Positions 8,675-15,490 of a DNA stretch of 19,203 bases are shown in pieces. Origin of the DNA: NORP309 sp964564165 (GTDB taxonomy: Bacteria > Pseudomonadota > Gammaproteobacteria > Xanthomonadales > Marinicellaceae). Position numbers and translations under genes: made by a program. The stretch spans positions 1 to 19,203 of the forward strand of contig CAZLZZ010000051.1 in NCBI GenBank assembly GCA_964564165.1, read 5' to 3'. A model generated the notes under the pieces. That model was not told the DNA's origin, did no database searches, and worked only from the letters and a program-made list of their open reading frames with translations. How positions within the stretch are numbered: the stretch's first letter is position 1; the number at the start of each line of letters is the position of its first letter.

Positions 8675-9314
8675 CCCTTTCTTCTTCTTGCTGGTTTTAC
8701 TTTGTTCAATATGCGCGCATGCAAAAGGTGAAGACTACGTTGATTGTGGCGAATCCAAACAAGCCATTGAATTGGCCAAAATGATAAAAGAGAGCCAAGA
8801 TCAAAAGAGAGGACGATTAACCTGCAACAAATCACTGTCAACAATTGCACTACTCAAAGCCAGGAAAATGGCAAAATACAGCAAAGTTGATCACAATATA
8901 GAAAACACTACACCCAATGAACTGTTGAGAGAAAACGGCTTTTTTCTACCAGCCAGTTACAGTATTTTAGGTAACCAGGTTGAGTCAGTTTCGGGCGGCA
9001 AGAAATCACCTGCGGAAATGTTTTCTTATTTTATGACAAGCCCCGGCCATAAAGTCCATTTATTGGGGGAAAACAGCTTTTTCAAAACCCAACACCAAAT
9101 TGGAGTTGGTTACTATTCAGATATTAATTCTGACCATATTGACTATTGGGTTGTTTATATTGCCTCCTTAAAAGAGCCTTTAGAAAAGAACAATAATTTA
9201 AAAATCCCGTTTGTTGTTACACATGAAAAAGGAAAACAAACCTTCAAAGCGGTGAAGAGCCAGCAAAGGTTTAAAAAAGGAGATACTCTTCATTGGCGGG
9301 AGTTTAAAAAGTAA
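8664..9314 (+). CDS. secreted CAP-domain (SCP/PR-1) protein
   Basis: 216 aa with a clear signal peptide (hydrophobic core FFFLLVLLCSICAHA, likely cut after AHA, about residue 20). The body matches the bacterial CAP superfamily: a helix with CNKSLSTIALLKARKMA, then DHNIEN with the conserved His, NQVESVSGG in place of the usual GEN region, SPAEMFSYFMTSPGHKVHLLG with the second conserved His (W..S..H type motif), and strands IGVGYYSD and YWVVYIAS that close the fold. CAP proteins have very varied functions, so none is assigned. It is the last gene of the SDR-cupin operon, overlapping the cupin gene by 11 nt. Its 3' end also overlaps convergent tatD by 11 nt. Confidence 0.82.
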   Translation: MNNSPFFFLLVLLCSICAHAKGEDYVDCGESKQAIELAKMIKESQDQKRGRLTCNKSLSTIALLKARKMAKYSKVDHNIENTTPNELLRENGFFLPASYSILGNQVESVSGGKKSPAEMFSYFMTSPGHKVHLLGENSFFKTQHQIGVGYYSDINSDHIDYWVVYIASLKEPLEKNNNLKIPFVVTHEKGKQTFKAVKSQQRFKKGDTLHWREFKK

Positions 9315-10077
9315 AAAACTTACTTGTAACATCCCTGGATTTGGCCTTAAAGTCTTCAAAGTTTTCGTTTCTTAACTCAGCAATTACTTGTGCAATATGC
9401 GGCAAATGCTTTGGCTCGTTTCTTCTGGTTTTTAATTTTAAATCTCGCGGGATCAAATATGGGGAGTCGGTTTCAATCATTAAACGCTTGCTGGGAATGT
9501 TTTTCACCAACTCACGCAAGTGCAATCCACGGCGTTCATCACATATCCACCCAGTAATTCCAATATGGCAATCTAAATCGATGTAATCAAACAGTGCTTG
9601 TTTGTTGTCGGTAAAACAATGCACCACCAAATTGCTTAACATATCGCGGTGTTCTTTGATAATAGGATAAAAGTCTTTGTGCGCATCGCGTTGGTGCAAA
9701 AACAAAGGAGCCCCGGTTTGAATGGCGAGCTTGATATGCTGTTCAAAAGAGAATACTTGGGCAGCACGCTCAGAAATGTCTCGAAAATAATCCAAACCCG
9801 TTTCACCAATCGCGACTACCTTGTCCTGTTTAATCAAGGCCAATATTAAATCTTCGGTTTCGCCTGTATATTCATCGGCATGGTGCGGATGAATACCTAC
9901 TGTTGAATACAAGTGTTCAGGGAATTCTTGGGTTAGCTCAAAAGCTTTTTGTGAACATGATTCTGTTGATCCCGTAACAATCATGGTGTTTACACCGACA
10001 TCGAGGGCAGACTGTATAACTTGCTTTCTATCCTTATCGAAACTTTCATGGGTTAAATTCGCACCAATATCTATCAT
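9304..10077 (-). CDS. tatD: TatD-family metal-dependent DNase/hydrolase
   Basis: Metal-dependent hydrolase of the amidohydrolase superfamily, a 3'-5' exonuclease/DNase in E. coli. At 257 aa (E. coli TatD 260) it aligns almost end to end. Shared blocks are DIGANLT at the start, VGIHPHHA, the metal-bridging Glu in AIGETGLDY, LHQRDAH, VVHCFTD, GITGWICDERRGL, and the metal Asp in IETDSPYL, followed by RRNEPKHLPHI. As in E. coli TatD, the N-terminal HxH of other family members is replaced by an Asn-containing DIGANLT, which marks the true TatD subfamily rather than YcfH or YjjV. It is monocistronic here, not near tatABC, convergent with and overlapping the CAP gene, and divergent from the secreted-protein gene. 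Confidence 0.94.
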   Translation of the reverse strand: MIDIGANLTHESFDKDRKQVIQSALDVGVNTMIVTGSTESCSQKAFELTQEFPEHLYSTVGIHPHHADEYTGETEDLILALIKQDKVVAIGETGLDYFRDISERAAQVFSFEQHIKLAIQTGAPLFLHQRDAHKDFYPIIKEHRDMLSNLVVHCFTDNKQALFDYIDLDCHIGITGWICDERRGLHLRELVKNIPSKRLMIETDSPYLIPRDLKLKTRRNEPKHLPHIAQVIAELRNENFEDFKAKSRDVTSKFFTF

Positions 10078-10142
10078 TGTTCATTTATCATTCAGCAAAA
10101 AAAGCATAATATACCAATATGTTAAACAATCGGAGAAAAAGC

Positions 10143-11147
10143 ATGAGATTTTTTCAAAAACTATTAATAGCTACCACATTACTTGTAACAGCACAGACAA
10201 AAGCCTTTACCCCAGAATCTGGATTCTGGTGGAATCCCGATGAACCGGGTTCGGGTTATGCGATAGAAATACAGGACAATTTTTTGTTTATTGCCACCTA
10301 TGTTTATGACGAAGGCGGTGTACCAATCTGGTATACGGCTGGCGCAACTATGGGCGGCAATTCTGAATTTCAAGACAATTTGAACTATACCTTTAATGGA
10401 ACCTGTATAGATTGTAACTTTACGCCAACCACCACTTTAATCGGTGAAAGGGGCAATATTGATATTATTTTTGATACCGAAACGACGGCGACTATTCGTT
10501 TTCAAGGTGCGGTTAAAAACATAGAAAGGTTCAATTTTCTATTGGGTGATGAAACTCAAAGGATGCTGGGTGAATGGCAGGCTGTGATTGATTTTTCAGG
10601 CCTCAATTTTGATTTCCAATTCAGTGGCGATGTGTTATTGTTTGATATTTTGAGTTCATCTGGAGGAGATGATTTTGCAGAAGGTTGTCGTCCAGACAAT
10701 GCTCAAGATGGTTTTTGTTCAGACTTTGCTTTGAATAATCATGAAATGGCAGCCACTTTTGATTTTCAAAACAACCAGTTATTAATTGTGGTTGACGACA
10801 GTCCTGATTTTTGGCTGGCATACTATGTTGATCTGGGTTTAAATCAATTTGATGGCGTGGTAGAGTTGTATCCAAAGAGTACAGGACGTAACTTTGTGTT
10901 CCACCCTGTTCGTGGGTTTAGGTCGGCCAGTCGTTCATTTATAGAAACCGGTGTTGGTCCCTCGAAAAAGGCCAAATATGACAACAAAGCAGTAAGAGGA
11001 ATAGCAGGCAACTTATCTGTATTGCCAACTTCAAAAACCTTGTCTGAGTTTAGCAAGGATGAACAAACCAAGCTCTTAAGACAACAAACCATCATTCAAA
11101 CACTGATTGATAGTTTAGATTCACAGAAGGACCCCTCTATTAATTAA
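10143..11147 (+). CDS. secreted protein of unknown function with GFWWNP motif
   Basis: 334 aa. I chose the ATG at 10143 rather than the one eight codons upstream: CGGAG lies 7 nt before it, and it opens directly on a signal peptide, MRFFQKLLIATTLLVTAQTKA, cut before FTPESG. The mature start reads GFWWNPDEPGSGYAIEIQDN, then FIATYVYDEGGVPIWYTAG. I know this pattern from uncharacterised exported proteins of gammaproteobacteria but know no function. A cysteine pair CIDC near residue 90 and C..C near residues 181-188 could form disulfides. The rest is beta-rich and acidic. The C-terminal 40 residues are charged and probably helical. Monocistronic, ending in a strong terminator. Confidence 0.8.
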   Translation: MRFFQKLLIATTLLVTAQTKAFTPESGFWWNPDEPGSGYAIEIQDNFLFIATYVYDEGGVPIWYTAGATMGGNSEFQDNLNYTFNGTCIDCNFTPTTTLIGERGNIDIIFDTETTATIRFQGAVKNIERFNFLLGDETQRMLGEWQAVIDFSGLNFDFQFSGDVLLFDILSSSGGDDFAEGCRPDNAQDGFCSDFALNNHEMAATFDFQNNQLLIVVDDSPDFWLAYYVDLGLNQFDGVVELYPKSTGRNFVFHPVRGFRSASRSFIETGVGPSKKAKYDNKAVRGIAGNLSVLPTSKTLSEFSKDEQTKLLRQQTIIQTLIDSLDSQKDPSIN

Positions 11148-11160
11148 TCATTCCGGTTTT

Positions 11161-11190
11161 AAAAAGGCTTTGTAAAAACAGGGCCTTTTT
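11161..11190 (+). terminator. rho-independent terminator after the secreted-protein gene
   Basis: Stem AAAAAGGC (11161-11168) / GCCTTTTT (11183-11190), with an inner TGT/ACA pairing and AAAA loop, 14 nt after the stop. It ends in a T-run followed by ATTGTT. Confidence 0.85.
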
Positions 11191-11222
11191 ATTGTTACAG
11201 CACGTTTGTATAAAAAATTTTG

Positions 11223-11269
11223 GGAATCGTGGCTCTAGACTGTTTAAGCACGACTAAAGTCGCGATTCC
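11223..11269. repeat. palindromic repeat, family C, copy 1
   Basis: GGAATCGTGGCTCTAGACTG pairs imperfectly (G-T wobbles and two mismatches) with CGACTAAAGTCGCGATTCC. A second member is at 18852-18911. On the minus strand it is followed by CCCAAAATTTTTT and on the plus strand by GATTGTTTTT. It could therefore act as a terminator in both directions, and it would be the only terminator candidate for fieF. Confidence 0.8.
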
Positions 11270-11315
11270 GATTGTTTTTCCACGGGCCTTTAGTTCTACA
11301 ACAACCTATAAAATT

Positions 11316-12206
11316 TTAGTCCACAGTCGTTGAGTTGGTACTTTTTGTCGGGTCTTCATGAATAATAATCTCCGCATCAGGAATCAAGTCCATCAATTTC
11401 TTCTCCAGACCATCGGCAATTTCATGGGCTTTTAATAAACTCAACCGATCATCTAACTCAAGGTGAAACTGAATAAACTTATCTTTGCCCGATTGACGCG
11501 TTCTAAAATCATGATAACCTAGGGCTTGCGGGGTGTCATTGATGGTTTTTAAAATCAGTGCTTCGGTTTCTTCGTCTAGCTTTTTATCCATCAACTGCTG
11601 AAATGAGCTGTAGCCTATTTCAAAAGCGCTTTTGAAAATATACACAGCAATCAAAATAGCAAATACCGCATCTGCCCACAAGTGACCCTGAATGGTTAAA
11701 TACAAAGCAACCAGAATACTAAAGTTCGCCAACAAATCCGTTACATAATGCAATGAATCGGCCTTAATCGCTAAATTGTTGGTGACTTTAACCACGTGTC
11801 TTTGATACAAAACCAATATCAAGGTAATAACAATAGAAAAAACCATCACCGCAATACCCACATGACCATAAGTCATCACTTGTGGGTTTTGTAAGCGTTC
11901 AATGGCATTAAAAATTAAGAAAACAGCAGACCCCGCAATAAAACTTGCCTGAGCCAAACCTGCCAAAGGCTCGGCTTTTCCGTGTCCATACGGGTGCTCT
12001 TCATCCGCGGGCATCAAGGCATAGCGCACCGCAAAAAGATTAATGATAGAAGCAAACGAATCCATCAAAGAATCAATCAAAGAAGCCAGGATACCAATAG
12101 AGCCAGATAGATACCAAGCAATGGCTTTGGCAATAATCAAAATAATCGCCGTGGCAACCGAAGCATAGGTAACGCGTTTTAGTAATTGTGCGTGATTTGT
12201 ATTCAT
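11316..12206 (-). CDS. fieF: FieF/YiiP-type cation diffusion facilitator
   Basis: Inner-membrane divalent cation/H+ antiporter (Fe2+, Zn2+ and similar export), 296 aa against 300 in E. coli FieF. Six membrane helices precede a cytoplasmic C-terminal domain. The transport-site residues fall at the same numbers as in E. coli YiiP: Asp45 and Asp49 (IDSLMD) and His153 and Asp157 (HYVTD). The second-site residues Asp68 and His75 (ADEEHPYGHGKAE) are also kept, as are HDFRTRQSG and IIIHEDP in the C-terminal domain. The start lacks a normal ribosome-binding site: a family D repeat ends only 12 nt upstream, so the leader is repeat sequence. A 4-codon open frame (12217-12203) overlaps the start as ATGA. 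It probably lies at the end of a hemF-GxxExxY-fieF transcript. Confidence 0.95.
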   Translation of the reverse strand: MNTNHAQLLKRVTYASVATAIILIIAKAIAWYLSGSIGILASLIDSLMDSFASIINLFAVRYALMPADEEHPYGHGKAEPLAGLAQASFIAGSAVFLIFNAIERLQNPQVMTYGHVGIAVMVFSIVITLILVLYQRHVVKVTNNLAIKADSLHYVTDLLANFSILVALYLTIQGHLWADAVFAILIAVYIFKSAFEIGYSSFQQLMDKKLDEETEALILKTINDTPQALGYHDFRTRQSGKDKFIQFHLELDDRLSLLKAHEIADGLEKKLMDLIPDAEIIIHEDPTKSTNSTTVD

Positions 12207-12218
12207 TTGTTTTTCATT

Positions 12219-12247
12219 TCTCTCGCAGAGGCGCAGTGCCGCAGAGG
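12219..12247 (+). repeat. family D repeat, copy 1 (left end of GxxExxY cassette)
   Basis: Begins TCTCTCGCAGAGGCGCAGTG and ends GCAGAGG. It includes the small hairpin CTCT-CGC-AGAG. It starts 8 nt beyond the GxxExxY stop codon and is inverted relative to the copy at 12689-12709. Confidence 0.85.
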
Positions 12248-12255
12248 TTAAAAGA

Positions 12256-12639
12256 TTATTCTTTTAAATTATTAACTATTCTTGTAATGCCCTCTTTCAT
12301 CAGAGATTCATTAAAGTTTAATAAATAGCCCAAGTTTATATTAGTTAGTTTAAGGTAAGTTAGCAATTGCTTTTTATGCACGGGGTGTAAATTTTCAACC
12401 GACTTAAGCTCTAGTAAAACCTTATCATTGATAATAATATCTGCCTTAAAGCCCTCATCAAAAAGTATTTCTTCATAAGTAATTGGAATAGGTACCTGTC
12501 TTTTTACAGTTAGCCTATGTTGTTTTAATTCATAACACAAAGCAACCTCATAAATTAATTCTAACAAGCCAGGGCCGAGTCGTTTATGAACTTTGATTGC
12601 AGATTCAATAACCAATGTCCCAATTTCATTTTCTGTCAT
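12256..12639 (-). CDS. GxxExxY protein (PD-(D/E)XK nuclease-like)
   Basis: 127 aa, the usual size for this family. The naming motif GLLELIY is at residues 24-30 (Gly24, Glu27, Tyr30). The nuclease-fold core is intact: Glu27, Asp67 in FKADIII, and Glu77-x-Lys79 in VLLELKSVE, followed by a Gln-containing helix KKQLLTYLKL and GYLLNF. These match the E...D...ExK metal-binding pattern of PD-(D/E)XK enzymes. Activity and target are not known for the family as far as I recall. It has its own ribosome-binding site (AAGGA, 8 nt upstream of the ATG). Its reading direction is the same as hemF and fieF, and family D repeats flank it on both sides. All active-site residues are present, so it does not look like a decayed copy. 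Confidence 0.88.
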   Translation of the reverse strand: MTENEIGTLVIESAIKVHKRLGPGLLELIYEVALCYELKQHRLTVKRQVPIPITYEEILFDEGFKADIIINDKVLLELKSVENLHPVHKKQLLTYLKLTNINLGYLLNFNESLMKEGITRIVNNLKE

Positions 12640-12688
12640 ACTATATTTCCTTAGTTTATATTCATTCCATTAACATTAACTCATCATT

Positions 12689-12709
12689 CCTCAGCGTCTC
12701 TGCGAGAAT
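12689..12709 (-). repeat. family D repeat, copy 2 (right end of GxxExxY cassette)
   Basis: On the minus strand it reads TTCTCGCAGAGACGCTGAGG, starting 7 nt after the hemF stop. It is inverted relative to copy 1 and shorter, lacking the second CGCAG unit. Confidence 0.8.
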
Positions 12710-12716
12710 AGTTTTT

Positions 12717-13628
12717 TTAAACCCAATCACGAGGAACCAAATATTCATACAACCTAGCCTCATTACTGCCTGCTTCTGGTTGGTAATTGTAGCGAAATGA
12801 AACTTCAGGGGGCAGGGACATTAAGATGGACTCTGTTCGACCTCCAGATTGTAATCCAAAAAGTGTGCCTCGGTCATAAACCAGGTTGAATTCTACATAA
12901 CGGCCACGGCGGTATTTTTGAAAGGCCTTGTGCTGCTCATTAAAAGTTGTGTCTTTGCGTTTTGTTACAATCGGAAGATAGGCTTGGACATAAGCATTGC
13001 CAATGGCCTGAATGAACTCAAAGCTTTTTTCAAAACCCCATTGGTTCAAATCATCAAAAAACAAACCACCCACTCCTCGGGTTTCTTGTCTGTGTTTTAA
13101 ATAAAAATACTCATCGCACCAAGCCTTGAATTTCGGATAAACTTGCTTTCCAAAAGGCAAACAAGCCACTTTAGCCGTTTGGTGCCAGTGCACGATGTCT
13201 TCATCAAACGGATAATAAGGCGTTAAATCAAAACCACCTCCAAACCACCATTTGTTATCACCACTATTATTCTCGCCACCTCTGGTTCTAAACACACGAA
13301 CATTGGCGTGAGAAGTTGGAATAAAAGGGTTGTCGGGATGAATCACCAACGACACTCCAGAGGCTTCAAACCCAGAACCAGCCAACTCAGGTCTTTTAGC
13401 CGTGGCAGAGCTGGGCAATTTATCGCCCAAAACATGTGAAAAATTAACTCCCGCAGATTCAAAAATATCACCGCGCAACACACGGGTTCGTCCACCACCA
13501 CCGTTGTCGTGTTGCCAGGCATCTTGCTTAAACTTTTGGCTGGGTTCAATGGATTCAAGGCTGTTGCAAATATGGTCTTGTAATCCCTTAAAATAAGTTA
13601 GGACTTGTTGAAACTGTTTGTCGTTCAT
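12717..13628 (-). CDS. hemF: aerobic coproporphyrinogen III oxidase HemF
   Basis: Oxygen-dependent oxidative decarboxylation of coproporphyrinogen III to protoporphyrinogen IX in heme synthesis; soluble dimer. 303 aa (E. coli 299) with the complete family signature: DAWQHDNGGGGRTRVL at residues 36-51, VIHPDNPFIPTSHANVR at 95-111 with His97 and His107, WWFGGGFDLTPYYP at 127-140, His147/His149, and YLKHRQETRGVGGLFFDDL with His179. These histidines correspond to the essential metal and activity residues of E. coli HemF (about 96, 106, 145 and 175). The C-terminus RDWV is the normal end, so the adjacent cassette did not damage it. Upstream is the divergent S1-protein gene; aroE, a common neighbour, is not here. 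Confidence 0.97.
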   Translation of the reverse strand: MNDKQFQQVLTYFKGLQDHICNSLESIEPSQKFKQDAWQHDNGGGGRTRVLRGDIFESAGVNFSHVLGDKLPSSATAKRPELAGSGFEASGVSLVIHPDNPFIPTSHANVRVFRTRGGENNSGDNKWWFGGGFDLTPYYPFDEDIVHWHQTAKVACLPFGKQVYPKFKAWCDEYFYLKHRQETRGVGGLFFDDLNQWGFEKSFEFIQAIGNAYVQAYLPIVTKRKDTTFNEQHKAFQKYRRGRYVEFNLVYDRGTLFGLQSGGRTESILMSLPPEVSFRYNYQPEAGSNEARLYEYLVPRDWV

Positions 13629-13784
13629 TTTTGTATTGAATGGTGAGTAATTGCATATTTTATCCCAAATATTGTTGATAAGCCTTATAATTCAACTCTT
13701 AATTCAACTTGCACGAAATACAACAGGAATCAGGGCTGTTTAAACCTTGCGTCCGCATAAAAAGAGAAAACCAAAGAGAAAGCT

Positions 13785-14621
13785 ATGGCAGTTTTAGGAA
13801 AAATCAATCAATTAGAAATAGTCCGAGCAACCGACTTTGGCTTGTTACTTGAGGGCGGACATTTGGGCCATATTCTATTGCCCAATAAGTTTTTGCCCAA
13901 AGACTATCGCCACGGTGAAAAACTGCAAGTATTTGTCTATTTGGACACCAATGATGAGGTGGTAGCCACCACCCAAACTCCAAAGATTCGCCTGGGGGAA
14001 TGTGCTTTTTTAAAGTGTGTTGACATGAACAAAACTGGGGCTTTCTTCGATTGGGGGCTGCCAAAAGACCTGATGGTTCCTTATGCCGAACAATCTTACA
14101 AAATTTATCCAGATTTGTATTACACCATTTATATGTACCAAGACAGCGCCTCAAAACGCTTGGTCGGTTCGATTAAACTCAGCAAACATTTAGAAGAGTT
14201 AAACACTCACTTTAAACCCCAACAAGCCGTTGATTTGTTGATTTGTGGAAAATCAAAACTGGGTTTTAAAGCAGTGATTAACAAAACGCATCTGGGGCTT
14301 ATTCATCACTCTGACGTGTTTAAAACCATTCGTTTGGGGGAAAAAACCCAAGGCTATATCAAAGACATTCGTGAAGACAAAAAAATCAACCTGTGTTTTA
14401 ATTTGCCAGACTCTAAACAACAAGGCAGCCTTGCCACGCAAATTTTAGAAGACCTAAAACACAACAGTGGCGTCTCAAATATGACCGACAAATCGCCACC
14501 TGCTGAAATTTATGCCAAATGGAATGTTTCAAAGGGCAGCTATAAAAAAGCACTGGGCTCTTTGTATAAACAACAATTAATAGTGATTTCAAAAGACAAA
14601 ATTGAGTTGGCAAAGCAATAA
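13785..14621 (+). CDS. CvfB/YitL-type S1-like RNA-binding protein
   Basis: 278 aa, the normal length of the CvfB family (three S1-like OB domains plus a C-terminal winged helix). The hallmark GAFFDWGLPKDLMVP is at about residues 85-99, directly after the first OB domain (IVRATDFGLLLEGGHLGHILLP). A third OB segment has FKAVINKTHLGLIHHSDVF, and the winged helix contains SPPAEIYAKWNVSKGSYKKALGSLY near the end. Family members bind RNA, and in Staphylococcus CvfB influences virulence gene expression; the role in gammaproteobacteria is not established to my knowledge. Monocistronic and divergent from hemF, with AAAGAGAAAG before the ATG. No terminator is evident after it. Confidence 0.93.
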   Translation: MAVLGKINQLEIVRATDFGLLLEGGHLGHILLPNKFLPKDYRHGEKLQVFVYLDTNDEVVATTQTPKIRLGECAFLKCVDMNKTGAFFDWGLPKDLMVPYAEQSYKIYPDLYYTIYMYQDSASKRLVGSIKLSKHLEELNTHFKPQQAVDLLICGKSKLGFKAVINKTHLGLIHHSDVFKTIRLGEKTQGYIKDIREDKKINLCFNLPDSKQQGSLATQILEDLKHNSGVSNMTDKSPPAEIYAKWNVSKGSYKKALGSLYKQQLIVISKDKIELAKQ

Positions 14622-14692
14622 TGACCTATTGCCTATTTTAAAACACCCAAATCACGATAATGAAACCGCGAATTATAGTGCAATCACTTGGT

Positions 14693-14827
14693 ATGTATAG
14701 CAAATATAAAAAACACGTCGTCACCTTATTGGTGATAAGTTGTTTTTTAGGTTTGCTAGGAGCTTGTACTATAATCGTGTTTTCACTATTGGGACTTGGG
14801 AAACATCCTAACAGCCCTTATAATTAG
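14693..14827 (+). CDS. candidate small lipoprotein upstream of tesA
   Basis: 44 codons: MYSKYKKHVVTLLVISCFLG, then LLGAC and a short tail ending HPNSPYN. The basic start, hydrophobic core and LGAC lipobox (Cys at residue 25) look like a lipoprotein signal; an in-frame ATG at 14660 would add 11 residues. The stop is only 3 nt before the tesA ATG, which suggests coupled translation and supports its being real. Against it: no strong ribosome-binding site, and the segment after the Cys is still hydrophobic (TIIVFSLLGLG), unusual for a lipoprotein. It could instead be a small membrane peptide. I do not recognise a family; LptM was considered and does not match. Confidence 0.45.
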   Translation: MYSKYKKHVVTLLVISCFLGLLGACTIIVFSLLGLGKHPNSPYN

Positions 14828-14830
14828 CTC

Positions 14831-15490
14831 ATGCGCAACTTATTAATTTTATCTTTAGTTTTATCTATTTTGGCACTTTCATCCTGCAATCAACCAGAGC
14901 AGGCTCAAAAAATCAACACTGCCTCCAAAGCTGACTCCAGAACCACATACACCATTTTAGCATTGGGAGATTCATTGACCGAAGGCTTGGGCGTGGCTGA
15001 AAGCGATAATTATCCTTCACAATTACAAAGTATGCTGCCAAAGCACATCAAAGTAATCAATGCGGGTTTAAGTGGCGAAACCTCAACAGGTTTGCTTAAT
15101 CGGCTGGACTGGGTGTTGAAACAAAAGCCCGACTTAACCATCTTAACCATTGGAGCCAATGACGCTATGCGTGCTTTGCCCATAAGTTTAACCAGCCAAA
15201 ACATCGACCAAATCATTGCGAAAATCAAGCAATCTGATTCGGCAGTTATTTTAGCAGGCATGCAAATATATGACAATTTAGGCAAACAATATGTACAGGA
15301 TTTTAATGCTTTGTATCCAAAATTAGCAAGTAAACACGACATTACTTTGATTCCCTTCTTTCTTGAACATGTGGCAGGCGTTGCACAATATAACCAAAAG
15401 GATTTGTTGCACCCCAATGCACAGGGTTATAAAGTGATTGTAGAAAAAAATATTTCACCCGCCGTTAACCAACACTTGGATTCTTTATGA
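14831..15490 (+). CDS. tesA: SGNH-family lysophospholipase/thioesterase (TesA-like), lipoprotein
   Basis: Periplasmic esterase of the TesA/arylesterase family hydrolysing acyl esters and thioesters. 219 aa with all SGNH blocks: GDSLTEG with nucleophile Ser48, NAGLSGETS with oxyanion Gly82, GANDAMR with Asn110, and DLLHPNAQGY with Asp191 and His194. The N-terminus is a lipoprotein signal with lipobox LSSC (Cys19, then Asn), so it is predicted to be anchored in the outer membrane, whereas E. coli TesA has an ordinary cleaved signal peptide. The stop overlaps the ATG of the ABC ATPase (ATGA). tesA lies beside ybbA-ybbP in E. coli too, though there it is read in the opposite direction as I recall. 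Confidence 0.9.
   Translation: MRNLLILSLVLSILALSSCNQPEQAQKINTASKADSRTTYTILALGDSLTEGLGVAESDNYPSQLQSMLPKHIKVINAGLSGETSTGLLNRLDWVLKQKPDLTILTIGANDAMRALPISLTSQNIDQIIAKIKQSDSAVILAGMQIYDNLGKQYVQDFNALYPKLASKHDITLIPFFLEHVAGVAQYNQKDLLHPNAQGYKVIVEKNISPAVNQHLDSL

Larger units (their letters stand above)
12219..12709 (-). mobile_element. candidate inverted-repeat-flanked GxxExxY cassette
   Basis: A 491-nt unit: the GxxExxY gene bounded by inverted family D repeats that share TCTCGCAGAG, then (G/A)CGC(A/T)G. It sits exactly between the hemF stop (7 nt away) and the fieF start (12 nt away), disrupting neither. No transposase and no clear target duplication; T-rich flanks make a duplication hard to judge. 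Mobility is inference. Confidence 0.5.

Noticed and set aside
10119..10142. Upstream ATG giving a longer form of the secreted protein
   Set aside because: It would put MLNNRRKS before the signal peptide and ignore the CGGAG site that is well spaced for the ATG at 10143.
12219..12709. Complete insertion sequence
   Set aside because: No transposase; the only gene encodes a nuclease-like GxxExxY protein, so I list it only as a candidate cassette.
15010..15417. 135-codon open frame antisense to tesA
   Set aside because: It lies wholly opposite a well-supported SGNH esterase; Cys- and Ser-rich composition is typical of an antisense shadow.
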